NCBI GenBank assembly: GCA_032821775.1 | Contig: JAVLRN010000009.1 | Span: forward strand, 2,356,001-2,420,000 | Reading direction: 5' to 3' | From: Sanguinoderma infundibulare | Taxonomy: Eukaryota > Basidiomycota > Agaricomycetes > Polyporales > Polyporaceae | DNA length: 64,000 bases | In this document: positions 46,621-58,425 of the stretch, in pieces | Position numbering within the stretch: position 1 is the first letter of the stretch | Layout of the letters: every line of letters starts with the position of its first letter | Notes under the pieces: model-generated | Databases searched by the model: none | What the model saw: the letters and a program-made list of their open reading frames with translations, nothing else | Told to the model about the DNA's origin: nothing | Made by a program: the position numbers and the translations under genes

Positions 46621-48656
46621 ATGTATAGCTTCAAACGACCGCTGCGGGCCTACCTTCTTGGAGGGCTTCTTGTCTCTGTCACGCTGCCGAGCACTACCAT
46701 CGCCGCTTCCGCCCCGAGCCTTGCTCTGACCGGTATTGCCGCTCAGCTCCTACCACTGGCTCAACCCGTGATGTGGGAAAGCTTCCTGCCCTCGGGTGAG
46801 ACACTCTCTTCGCTCGACTTGGGACACACGGGAAGCTGACGGACAACCGATCAGCTGGAATTCCTGGAATGCCAGCGGTGGGAATGATTGCAGTGCGTAT
46901 GATCCCGGGTATCATCTCAATGTACCTGATTTATCAGCCATTGCTACGGTAGCCGTCAGCGATTTTTTTTTTTTTTTTTGAGACAGGGGTAGCCGTCAGC
47001 GAAACCGAGGTCCTTGATACTGCTAACCAATTCATCTCTCTTGGGCTTGCCGATGCGGGCTACGAGTACATCAACATTGACGTATGCGCTCCCTTTAAGA
47101 CGTTCCCGCTCCGCATTGTAACGCCAACCTTCATTATACTTGTAGGGCTGCTGGTCGCTCAACGCCAGAAGCGTATTCACTGGTCAACTCGTGCCTGACC
47201 CGAGCAAGTTCCCGAACGCAATTGGCTACCTCGCTGACCAAGTGCACAGTGTCGGCTTCAAGTTCGGAATCCTCGGTTGGAGCGGGAGTGGCGGCTCAGA
47301 TAGCTCCCCTGATTCTCTCGGAAAAGAAGAGTTGGACGCTGCCACGTTTGTCGAATGGGGGCGTCGACTGTAAGTCTGTCCAAGGGTCGTCTGCCGGACC
47401 TCAAGTGCGAGAAGTCCGATGTTGATTCTGGCCTCCCAGACCTCAAGTACAGTGCGTGAATTGATGTCACCTCCTATGGCGCGTGTGGGATCACGGCATT
47501 GACGTCCAGAACAGATGATGGCGGCGTTCCGGCAAACTGGACCGACTCTTCTGTGGGCCCATCTTTTCTGAGCATGGTCAATCAATCTGGATCCTGACCT
47601 TTTCACAGAGCCCTCCTGGTGGAGACTGGTAGTAAGTGGGTCCCTTCTTATTCGCATACCGTCTTTGCCCAGAGACTTGGGTTCCGTGATAGCAACTCAA
47701 ATACTGCTATTCGCTACCGTCAAATGGCGTACGTCCCACCGGTTTGACCGTGTCGCAGGTATGCTGACGACGTGGATTCATGTCAGCGCCGCGTTGAACG
47801 ACACTGGTTGACCGTTCCTCTTCAGTCTCGATACCGGTGGAGCGGCAAACGTATGGGAATGGGGAGCTCGGGTTGTGCGTTCCTCCCACGTTTCTGCTAC
47901 CCTAATGTGCGGCTAACTCACCGATGGCCCGCGGGGCATAGGGACACTCGTGGCGCATGTCCGACAACCTGGACCCATCCTAGAGCTCCATCACAAGCGC
48001 CATCGCGTCGAACGTCCAGTACCTCGACTCGATCGACTTCTACTCCCATAATGATATGTGAGTGCATCAAGGTTCGTGTCTGTACAACGGGGTAACCTGC
48101 GCATATAGGAACCTGATAGAGATCGGCAACGGAGGCTTGACCATCCAGGAGCAGCGGACGCACTTCGGGGCGTGGGCGTTCCTCAAGAGTCCTCTCCTTC
48201 ATAGCACCGACGTGAGCCCCGCCCCATCCATCGTACATCCCATCGTTTCGCCCTACCCTTACGTCCATCCCGAAGCTCTCCGTCTTGACAGCAGCCCAGC
48301 TGGCTATCGTCAAGAACGCCGAATTACTCGCGTTCAAACAGAACCCCATCGTCGGCACCCCCGCTAAGCCCTTCGCCCCCTTCATTGGGGCCCCAACCAC
48401 CTCTCCCCCCGAGTTTTACGCTGGGCAGTCGTGGAAGGGGACGCACGTCTTCATCATCAACACGAATTCGGCGGCGACGATGACGACGTTCGGTTTTGCG
48501 GAGGTTCCTGGCCTCCGGTCTGGCTCGGAGTTCGTGGTGCACGACATGTGGACGGGCGAGGATCTGGGCACGTTCGGAACGAGCTACTCGACCACGGTCG
48601 ACGTGCACGACACTTCTGCGTTCCTTATCACTCCCGCCGCTTGCGAAAACTGTTAG
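46621..48656 (+). pseudogene. GH27 copy D, broken by frameshift, nonsense codon and insertion
   Basis: Exon order follows copy A. The breaks are: an extra G in the run at 47357-47361 (GGGGG where A has GGGG), shifting the EWGVD segment; TGA at 47809-47811 in the NDTG.P exon where A has CGA; and a T17GAGACAGG insertion at the intron 2/exon 3 boundary (about 46963-46987) flanked by GGTAGCCGTCAGCGA on both sides. The IDDCW position reads IDGCW. The 3' exons remain open to the stop at 48656. Confidence 0.85.
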
Positions 48657-49346
48657 AGATTTCGGGGGCGCAAACGCGGTGGTTCTCTGTAGCAAGCGAG
48701 CGACTCTTTCTTCGAACCTTGTGCAGTAACCCAGTTGTCGCACCCAATGCCAATGGATATCACGATGGCGTACACGGCGTACGACGAAGGGTGTATTTGT
48801 CGATGCGCGTCTGACACTGGAGAGGATATATCTGTTAAAAACATAACATCCATGACGATACTCGTACAACCGCTTGCGGCCGCAGCCCAATCGGAGACAA
48901 GGTCGACTTGTAGTGTGTGCAAATGCATAGGAAAATTCGTGACGTTCAAGGGAAGCTTTAGGGCATCCCAGCATCGACAAAGCCCCCGTGAGTTTCATGA
49001 GTACGTCGGACAGCAGAATGTTGCCGACAAAATGCTCCGGCAGGTTCTCCGTGTGAGTCTGGCAAAAGCCCCCGCGCTCAACGGATCTGAATCCGGAATG
49101 AGAGACAAGAGCGCATTCGCACCGGTCCCGAAGCCTGAGTACAGAGTCGTGTCATTAGCATGTCAATAGACCTCGCCTACAGTGCGGATTCCGCGTTTGT
49201 CGCGCTGGTAAGACCGTCAGTGTCACTCTCGAGATGCGGATAGATACGCAACGTGCACGAACCGGTGACTGGTCCAAACCACCTCACTCAACCCCGGTAA
49301 GTAATCGCATGCCCATGCGCGGGCGCCCAATTCCGCTCTTGCTTCC
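48657..49346. other. Intergenic, no gene recognised
   Basis: An open frame at 48735-49169 (144 codons) has no family resemblance I recognise. Confidence 0.4.
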
Positions 49347-49932
49347 TTACCATCGTGAACGAACCAACAAGGCTCGCCACGCACTCCCACCCGCCGATCC
49401 AGGTGCTCTAGCTTCCTCCATCGTCGCAGCCGCTCCTTCCTCATCCTCTTCGTTGTCCTCCCAGTCCTCGTCCTCTAAGGCCCACGCGCTCCTGACGATG
49501 ACGGGTTTTGGGAAGATGGCAGACAGGTACGCAGCCACGCAGACCGGGTCGGCGATCTTCGACCGTCCGACCTTCAACGTCCGGAGATGGTGGAGCAACG
49601 CCGCACCGTTCCACAGCCGGCTTGGGGGCATCTGCGTATCCGCGTTGAAGGCGACGCCGAAGACGTGCAGCGAAGGACAATGTCGAGCAAACCCGATCAC
49701 GCCGAAGACGGTGACCCGGGGAACGAAGTCGGCACCCTTCCAACCGTTCGTGCAAATGCCCAACTCGAGCACGCGCAAATTGGGCCACTTGGCAGCCATG
49801 GTCCAGGAGAAAAGTGTCGTCGATTGTGAACGGGTGGCAGATATTAATGAGAGACGCGGAGGCCCGCATTAGCGGGGGCGGGGGCTGACTCGTGGTACAT
49901 AAGATCATACCCGCTCGGATCTGCACGCGCAC
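49347..49932 (-). pseudogene. F-box/LRR-type protein C-terminal fragment
   Basis: One frame gives ICHPFTIDDTFLLDHG, a second continues MAAKWPNLRVLELGIC..., then IGFARHCPSLHVFGVAFN and an acidic tail to a stop at 49347. This is the C-terminal pattern of fungal F-box proteins (..DDTFL..MA..WPNL..L.L). The two halves lie in different frames with no splice signal between them, so an indel near 49800 has broken the gene. No F-box motif is visible upstream. Confidence 0.55.
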
Positions 49933-52425
49933 GCATCCGCGCCGTCCGCAAACTACCTCGATAATTTTGCCGCGATATCGGAGCGGCGTTCGCAGATAGC
50001 TCGAGGACTGAGCCGCCGTGGACGATATCGTGGTCCGCCTCCTCGCCTGTGTTCATTATCGTTGGCAGCGCGTGGAAGTCTGGTTATAACGAGGGACGGT
50101 GTTCGTCAGCGTACGTTCATACACAGACCAAAACACAAATGGCAAGCGTACCGATGGTGGCATTCGCGACAGCACGTGGGGGTCGTCGCTCTCGACGACA
50201 CATGTCGGGCACGTCTCCAGCCCGATGACGCCCGGGACGACGTCCTTCTCGTCAACCGAAGGTGAGCCAGCTTGCCGCTCCGCAAGAGTCTTCCGACACT
50301 GGGGAACGACTGGGAAGCCACCGGCACAGTGCGATTGCTCCTCGCGGTCCGCATCCTCGGCCTCGGTGCTGCTCACAGTGGGAGCGTGCACAAGTATTGG
50401 GAGGACGACGGAACGGACGACAACCCCTCGCTGGAGCTTCCATTCAGCATTCAACCGCGGCAGTAGGGGGACGACGCAGATGGCGGATTAGCTGGCATTG
50501 GAGGAGGTAGAACTGGCGGCCGCGGTCAGGTTTCTCAAGGGGGGTTGTTCGCGTGGTCTTCCCATGGTATGAGTGTTCTGCCGCGGAAATGGCTTGAACG
50601 CTGCCAGCGACATCGTGCAGCGTGTCCAGGAAGGTCATCTTCTGCTTAGGACGCGTGTCAACAGCGATGCGCATCGCTCACTTTGATTATGTTTCGTGAC
50701 CGGTGCGCACCTCGACAAATATTAACTCAATAACCTCTCGCCTGCATCTCCTGTATCCGAGCTTGAAGATGCGTCGGCCTTTTAGCCGTTCTCAGAGTGG
50801 TTGAAGAGACGACGTTCGATCCCTTCGGACTGAACACTCCGCATACGATGCCATGCCGCAAAGAAAGACATAAGCCAGTGCAAGCTGGCGCAAAACAGTC
50901 GCCTAGAGCTGAGTACAACAAGAAGCAAGCGACAAGAGTGGTCCACATCGAGGCCAGTGCGTGTAATCGAGACCGACAAGCAGGAAGACGATGGAAGAGG
51001 ACAGGTCGTTGAGGAGACCGAGGATGGCAGCAAATGCTCGCTAGGCGCTCCGCTCCTCCTGCCATCACCTCGGAATTGACAGCGTTCGGCCTGCGCGTTG
51101 TCCTCCTTAGGCTTTCGTAACCGTCCATGTCAACATTCAACTGAATGATGACCGCGACGAAGGCTACAACTTCAGGCTCACCTAACGCAAGGCCGATTTC
51201 TTGGTGGAAATTCCTGTCGACAACACGCGACAAGTTTGCCATTCGTCTGGACTTGACACTCAAGTGCGACGTGCCAGGCTAGAACCAGTGCGTGCAATTA
51301 CTTACATGTATCTAAGTCCTTGTAACAGGACGCCGGACTCATTGCCGTGCCGGACGATTGTACCGCGACCGACCCATACGAACTCGGCGGATGAGCATCA
51401 AGTCCTCCCATCGGTATTGCGGATGTTCTCGAACCCCCTTTGATGCTGTCGTTCATGAGTGGTAGCTGGGAAAGCATTGATAGGTTCGCAATGCGACTAC
51501 GTTCTCATTGTAGATGAGTCAACGCTACTACTCGCCCGCTGACACCTTTCTCTCCGACCCCAAGTCTGACGATATCAACCGCGAGGCACGTCCAACGTCT
51601 TTGAGGCAAGGTCACCCCCGTCATGGCTACCCAAGGCTAGAGGAAGGCGGCTCGGGGCCAATATCTTCCTCGGCTTCGGCTTCGAATTAGAGGGCCGTGT
51701 TCATCGTCACGGGCCGAGGGGCACCAGCTGAATGGTGATCATGAACGATACTTTGGTGGCCGTGAATGATATGTTGTACCACAGGAAGGAGACGATAATT
51801 TTGGAATCTCTAAGGTTATCTATGCTTCGCCTCCTTTCAACGCAGGCTGTGTGCTGGTTCGTCACAGTTCGCATTTGCGAACTAGCACGGTTGGCATCTC
51901 AGTACGGGATCCGACGCAACTCCGAGTCGACTTCAACGTTGACTGGGTGCAGAGCCAAGACCGCTGATGATGAGAATATGATCCAACCGTTTCCTGCCTC
52001 GTCCATCAACGCTGTTAGCCTCTACAGCGTTCGGACGCCTCATACAATAACCAACATATTTCCCTGCATTTCCCAAGTACCAGCGCGAGAAACACAGCTA
52101 TCGTGAGAGAGCATTGCATACTGTCTTCGACGTGAACACGAACCGACTCGAGAACGTACCAAGGTTCAACCGGCGCACATTTGCACCTCTATCTCAATTC
52201 CCAACGTCTGAACCTTCGCGGAAACGGACTGCCGGCACCAGTCACACGACACACGACAAACGACACAACGATCTGACTTCAAGGTCAAAGGTTATGAAAT
52301 CCATCTATTCATTCTACTCCCGTGACAATGTACGACCGAACTACATCCAGAGAATTAACTAACCGCTGGAATTGTGCACAGAGACCGCCTCGGATCGCCA
52401 ACCGGGAATGCTGTCGGGGGACGAC
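49933..52425. other. Gene-poor stretch with unidentified coding-like fragments
   Basis: 50056-50454 (-) and 50727-51263 (-) have long frames; the latter includes IGLALGEPEVVAFVAVIIQL and DMDGYE. Neither forms a recognisable gene. 51506-51715 is repeated in diverged form at 54880-55085. The 3' flank of P3 starts near 52250. Confidence 0.4.
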
Positions 52426-53466
52426 TTAGAGGTGGGGAGGAGGCGACGGCTTAGGCTTGGGTGGAGGTGCAGCAGCTTTAGCCTCAGCCTCACGAGCGTG
52501 CGGAGGCGGGGAAGGCTTGGGCTTAGGGGGGAGAGCAGCGGCCTCACGGCCTGCATGTGGGGGAAGAGGAGAGGGCTTGGGCCTGGGAGGGGGAGCAGCC
52601 TCACGACCCGCATGGGGAGGAGGTGACGGCTTGGGCTTGGGTGGGGGAGCGGCAGCCTCGCGAGCCGCATGAGGGGGCGGCGGGGAAGGCTTAGGCTTGG
52701 GTGGAGGAGCAGCTTCTTCCCGGTCAGCGTGGGGAGGCGGCGGGGAGGGCTTGGGCTTGGGTGAGGGAGCTGCGGCCTCACGACCCGCGTGGGGAGGAGG
52801 CGACGGCTTGGGCTTGGGAGGAGGAGCCGCAGCGTCCCGAGCCGCATGAGGGGGCGGCGGGGAAGGCTTGGGCTTTGGCGGGGGAGCAGCAGCCTCGGTC
52901 TCAGCCTCACGAGCGTGGGGAGGTAGCGGGGAAGGCTTGGGCTCGGGCGGGGGAGCAACAGCCTCACGGCCCGCGTGGGGAGGAGGCGGGGAAGGCTTAG
53001 GCTTGGGTGGAGCAGCAGCAGCCTCACGCACGGCGTGCGGGGGAGGGGGCGACGGCTTGGGCTTGGGCGGGGGCGGGGCAGCCTCGCGACCAGCATGCGG
53101 GGGCGGTGGGGAAGGCTTAGGCTTGGGTGGAGGAGCAGCTTCCTCCCGGCCCGCATGCGGAGGAGGCGACGGCTTGGGCTTGGGCGGCGGAGCAGCAGCC
53201 TCACGAGCCGCATGAGGCGACGGCGGGGAGGGCTTAGGCTGAGGCGGAGGCGCAGCAGCCTCGCGGAGCGCATGCGGTGGTGGTGGAGGGAGAGGAGAGT
53301 GCACCGCAACCGAGCTGCAGAAAAGAGCATACGTATATGAGCCTCTGCATATAAAAAGGAATGGAAGCTAAGCTGGCACCCACCCGTCCTTGGGGGCTCC
53401 AAGCGGAGCACCGTATCCGCTCACGGCGAGCGCAATGAGAGCGTACAGGATAGTAGCGGACCGCAT
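52426..53466 (-). CDS. P3: secreted proline-rich repeat protein
   Basis: Minus-strand exons 53466-53384 and 53314-52426; 972 nt, 323 aa. Signal peptide as in P1 and P2, then PPPKPKPSPPPPHAG-type repeats with more variation (VAPPPEPKPSPLPPH, AAPSPKPKPSPP, AALPPKPKP), ending PPPHL. More diverged than P1 is from P2, so it predates the second inverted duplication. Confidence 0.75.
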
Positions 53467-55890
53467 CGTGGCTGACGTTCGAGACTGAAGGATGAGTAGT
53501 TGAGAACAGAGGGTAGTAGTCGAATGCAAGTGGAGTTCGACGACCTGAGGTTTGGAGAGACGATAGCCCGCCTTTTATATGTGAATGCCGTCCGGGCCTT
53601 CGAGTATTCGAGCACCGTACGTCATGGTGTGGGCTGGGTGTCGACCTCGTGTTGTTGGACGATGTGCGGGCCCGCAGTTCGGTATGCATAGCCTTTAATC
53701 GTCGCATATCCGATGAACGGCCGACTCTTCGGGTGTGGCAGGTATAAGCAGGAAACCGTTCTACGGTCTCACTAGTCTTAAGCGTGAACCTACGCATCGA
53801 GTGTATCACAGAATATATCCTTTGGACGTGAACTACGGTCAGTAAGTAGCAGGTCAAACCTCGAATGAGACGCACTATTTTCGTGACCGGATGAGGGAGC
53901 GGTAGGGGAGTACTAGCTCGCCTCAGTAATTCGAGGCGCATCATCCTTGCTAGCTGGCTTCCTACCAGTAGGGATCCGAGCAGTGGGAAAGCATATTGGT
54001 GAGCATCGCCACGCTGCCCAAGCGGTCAGCAAACGCCGGTTTCCGCAGCACGCCAATTTGAAGGCTCTGCGCTAACCAGCCGCAAACATGCATCGCATAC
54101 GCATACGCCGTACAGCCATGCGCAGGAAGCACCTGTGAATCGCTCCAGCTTGGCAGCGCAGCGCCGTGCGTCTCGTCGAGAACAGAGAACTTCTATACAC
54201 TGTCATCTTTTGGTTCGCCGCGGTCAGCGATGGAGACTTACTTAGCAGTGTCGTTTGGCCTCTAGGTTCGGCCAAACCCTTCACCCGTGAACGCTACCCT
54301 TGGTCTGGAGTAGCTTGGCATCCGCGTATACTTCTTGCTGCGCTAATATAGGCAGATGAGCTCCCGAGGGCCCGTGACAGTAAAAGTACTTGAAGAAGCC
54401 AAGCAGCAACTGGGCTGCACCGTTTAGCGAGGCTTAGCGACGGCCGGCCGGCCGGGAGCGCCGTAGCGCCCTAGTGTCTGGCAGGGCGGCACAGTCCGGC
54501 GATGATTGTTGAACGCGACTTCGTCAATCCCTCCTTCCTCCCTTCCTTTCTTCCTTCCTTCCTTCCTCCAAGTCGGACCAAAAGGTATCCGCTATATACT
54601 GCCGCGACCCAGAAATCCATGAGTGTAGCCCAGATAACCGCGTATACCCTTGGAGGGGTCGATTCAATTTTTGTAACCTCCCAACGCACGGAATACGACC
54701 AACAAGAGACCAGTATGGTTTTGCCGCACACTATTGTTCATTCTTAATCACGGTACATCAGCTGTTGCATAGGTATTCTTTCTGTTCACGTAGATGCCTT
54801 TGCCACTTCCCGAAAGGACCAGGGAATGAACTGGGGAATGAACTGACAGGTTCGTAATGTGACTACTCTTCATTTTACGCGAGTCAGCGATAGTACTTGC
54901 TCGCAGACACCTTTCACTCAGATCCCGTCCTCCAGTCTGGCGATCTCAACCGCGAGGCACGTCCAACTTCTCGAGACAGGATCACTCCCGTCATCGCTAC
55001 CCAAGCTGACGGAAGGCGACGAGGGGCGAATATCCTCTTCGGCTTCGGCTTCAAACTAGAGGGCCGTGTTGATCGTCACGGTTGCGAATGGTTCCCATGT
55101 TCTGCCTCTGGCGGCATACGACTTCCGTCGCCTTGCCTGACATCTCGCGCAATGTAGACATATGCACTCGCTGCTGGCGTAAATGCTGCCAATCAACTTT
55201 ACCGGTTTGGTGATCCCAAGGAGCTAAGGTTAGAGCATCTACAGCTAACGAAAACTGCCGGTGGGTTGCTCGAGAGGATCCACCGTCGGAGGTGGTGCCC
55301 AGTCAAATTTGTGGCAGTTGGGACGTATCTTTCTCAGAGACGATACAGCTTTCCAATTTATCTTTCTTCATGTGAGTAGCATGCGAATCATGCTGTGAAA
55401 ATTGGGGCTGAATACCGGCAGATGTACAAGCTTGTGGACCATACTCACGATATCGGTAAACCGAATTCCGGCTCCGTTTCCTGATTCCGAAGCGGAATCC
55501 TTCGACTGAAAGCGTCGACCGCGTTCTATGGCAATTTGCGACGCTTCTCAAGGTCATCCGCTGTAATTCCGGTTTATACACTCCCCAATTTATGCATGGG
55601 GGCCCATCGAAGGGAAGACACCAGTACAATGTAGGCTATTATGTGTCGCTTCCTCATGGTGCCGTGCCACTTCTAGTTAACTCCCATTCAATTATGTCTC
55701 CGAGTCGAAAATGCCGACAGAGGGATATGTTCCATGCCATCTTGCAGGGAACACCTCTCTGAATCATGGATCGGTGCAGGCCGACTAGATGACTTAAAAG
55801 TCGCCTCTACGTGCTGGGCGGACCTCAGGCCCCCCTCCCCCCGTTCCTTTCCTCGCCTCGTAGAAGGTCGGCTTTGCGAAACCTTTCGTG
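53467..55890. other. Spacer of the P3-GH27-E module
   Basis: A diverged counterpart of 28264-30317 and 43311-46620. It contains a CTTCCTTC/CTTCCTCC-rich tract (54530-54570), the reverse of the ggaggaagggattg motif, and the second copy of the 51.5-kb fragment. No gene recognised. Confidence 0.5.
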
Positions 55891-57872
55891 ATGTATCGGT
55901 TTAAACAACCTTTCGGCGTCTACGTTCTCGGAGGGCTTCTTGCCTCTGTAACGCTGCCAAGCACTGCGACTCCTGCTATAACCTCTTCAGCTCCTAGGAT
56001 TAGTCCAACCCATGATGTGGGAAAGCTCCCTGCCCTCGGGTGAGACGCTCCCTTCGTTCGACTTGGGAAACTTCAAACGCGGGAAGCTGACCGACAACTG
56101 ATTAGCTGGCATTCCTGGTATGCGTATGGTCCCAGTGCGTATGCGCCCACGCATCATCTCCGTGTACATGACCTAACAGTCATTGTTGTGATAGACCTCA
56201 ACGAAACCTTAGTCCTTGAGACCACCAACCAATTCACCTCTCTTGGGCTTGCCAATGCAGGCTACGAATACATTGTCATTGCCAACGTATGCGCTCCCTC
56301 CTCTAAGACTTTGCCGCTCCGTATGTCAACGCCGAACATGACTATACTTATAGGGGTACTGGTCGCTCCCGGCTAGAAACATATACACAGGTCGGCTCAT
56401 ACCTGACCCGAGCAAGTTCCCGAACGGAATTGGCTCCCTCGCTGACCAAGTGCATGGCATCGGCCTCAAGTTGGGAATCGTCGCCTGTGCCGGGAACACT
56501 TGCATCGATGACACCCCTGGTTCTCTCGGTAAAGAAGTGCTGGACGCTGCGACGTTTGCTGAATGGGGCATCGACTGTAAGTCTGTCCAGCGGTCGTCTG
56601 CCGGACCTTGAGCGCGAGTAATTGCACTTTGATTCTGAATTTGGCCTTTGAGACCTCCAGTACAGTGCGTTGTCACCTCCTACGGCGAGTAGGAACCGCG
56701 GCATTGACGTCCACAACAGATCCTGGCCACAACATTCCGGCAAACTGGACCGACTCTCCGGTGCGTCCATGTGCTACACATGGTCAATCAATCCGGATCC
56801 TGACCTTTTCCCAGAAGCCCCCCGGTGGAGACTGGTAGTACGTAGTTCCCTTCGTATTCCCATACGTCTTTGCCTTGAGACTTGGGTTCTATGATAGCAA
56901 TTCAATCACTGCTATTCGCTACCGTCAAATGACGTACGTCCCACCGGTTTGACTAGTTCACATGTACGCTGACGATGTGGATTCATGGCAGTGCCGCGTT
57001 GAACAAAACCGGTCGACCGTTCCTCTTCGATATCAATGTCGGGGGTTCACAATCACGCGGATGGGAATGGGGCGGTCGCGTCGTGAGTTCCTTCCATGTC
57101 TCCGCTACCCCAATCAGCGGCTGAGATACCAATCGACGGAACACAGGCACACTCGTGGCTCATAAGCGACAAGCCGAGCCCATCCTGGAGCGTCATCACA
57201 GGCAGCATCGCCTCGAACGTCAAGTACCTCGACTCAGTCGACTTCTACTCCCACAACGAGATGTGAGTGCATCAAGCTCATGTCTGACCAATGGGTTAAC
57301 CTGCCCATATAGCGACCTGCTACAGCTCGGAAACGGAGACTTGACCATCCAAGAGCAGCGAACGTACTTCGCTGCGTGGGCGTTCCTCAAGAGCCCTCTC
57401 CTTCTTGGCACCAACGTAAGCCCCGCCCCATCCATCGCACTTTCCGTCGGTTTGTGGTGTGCTTACGTCCGTCACGAAGGTCGCCCTCTTGAACACGGCC
57501 CAGCTAGCTATCATCAAGAACGCCGAACTGCTCGAGTTCAACCAGGACCCCATCGTCGGCACCCCAGCTAAACCCTTCACTCCCACCGACGACGCCCCGG
57601 GCGCTTCGCCGCCCGAGTATTACGCGGGGAAATCGTCGAAGGGGACGCACGTCTTCATCATCAACACGGACACCACGGCGACCAAGACGTTCGATTTCGC
57701 GAAGGTCCCTGGCCTCGGCCGCCTCGGGTCTGGTACGCGGTTCGTGGTGCATGACATGTGGACGGGCAAGGATCTGGGCACGTTCAAGACGAGCAACTTC
57801 TCGATCACGGTCGATACGCACGACACCGCTGCGTTCCTCATCACTCCCGCCGCTTGCGAAAACTGTCAGTGA
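55891..57872 (+). CDS. GH27 alpha-galactosidase-like protein, copy E (probable pseudoenzyme)
   Basis: Same exon layout as copy A by comparison, and open through the junctions checked. Signal peptide ([15 protein letters not shown]), [19 protein letters not shown] then GYW in place of [77 protein letters not shown] and a full C-terminal domain ending CENCQ. This is the most diverged copy: the Lys before the nucleophile is Gln, the nucleophile position is Asn, and NDMD reads NEID. It is very unlikely to be a normal galactosidase, yet the frame is open. Confidence 0.75.
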
Positions 57873-58425
57873 TTCCGGGCGCGCAAAGGTTGGCTCATCG
57901 TAGCAAAGGCGTGTAGGAGATCTTGTGCTTGGGCCTGTTCCCGCGGTCCCGACCCACTTATCTTGCCACGCGAAGGCCGTACATCGTAAAGTCGCATACT
58001 TATATTATACGTCTCGTACACACGATTCTATCGAAACAGCAGGTGGAATACGTATACGATAGACAGAGAGGCCCAGGGCAATGCGAGACATTCGAAAGGG
58101 GACCGTACCGGATCTAGGTAGAAGAGGAGAGGATTAAATCCGAGAACGAAAGGGGAAAAAGGTCGTAAGGAAAGGAAAGCGGGAGCAGCAGCCCTAAGAC
58201 ATTTGCTAGAGTCCAGGAAACGCGTGCATAAAAGAACGGACGGGATATTTCGAGGGAAGGGTTATACGATCATAGAAGTAGGTACTAGTCGACGTCGACA
58301 TTCATGGGTCCAATAATTATCCGGCTGTATCATACACATACACCACGACGCCCTGAGTGTTTTGACCTCGAGACTGCCGAGTACGTACTCGCTTGCTTGC
58401 TTCCAGAACAAACTCGATGCCTAAC

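Larger units (their letters stand above)
39400..48700. repeat. Right arm of inverted duplication 2 (P2, GH27-D), with two transposon insertions
   Basis: Mirror image of 27.2-32.1 kb carrying P2 (-) and GH27-D (+). It is longer because of a 1914-bp CACTA-like and a 1250-bp hAT-like element, and because copy C in the other arm is deleted. Confidence 0.85.

Noticed and set aside
46963..46987. Poly(T)GAGACAGG resembling the end of a primate Alu, possible contamination
   Set aside because: The insert is flanked by a 15-bp duplication of the local fungal sequence, so it is an in-place insertion.
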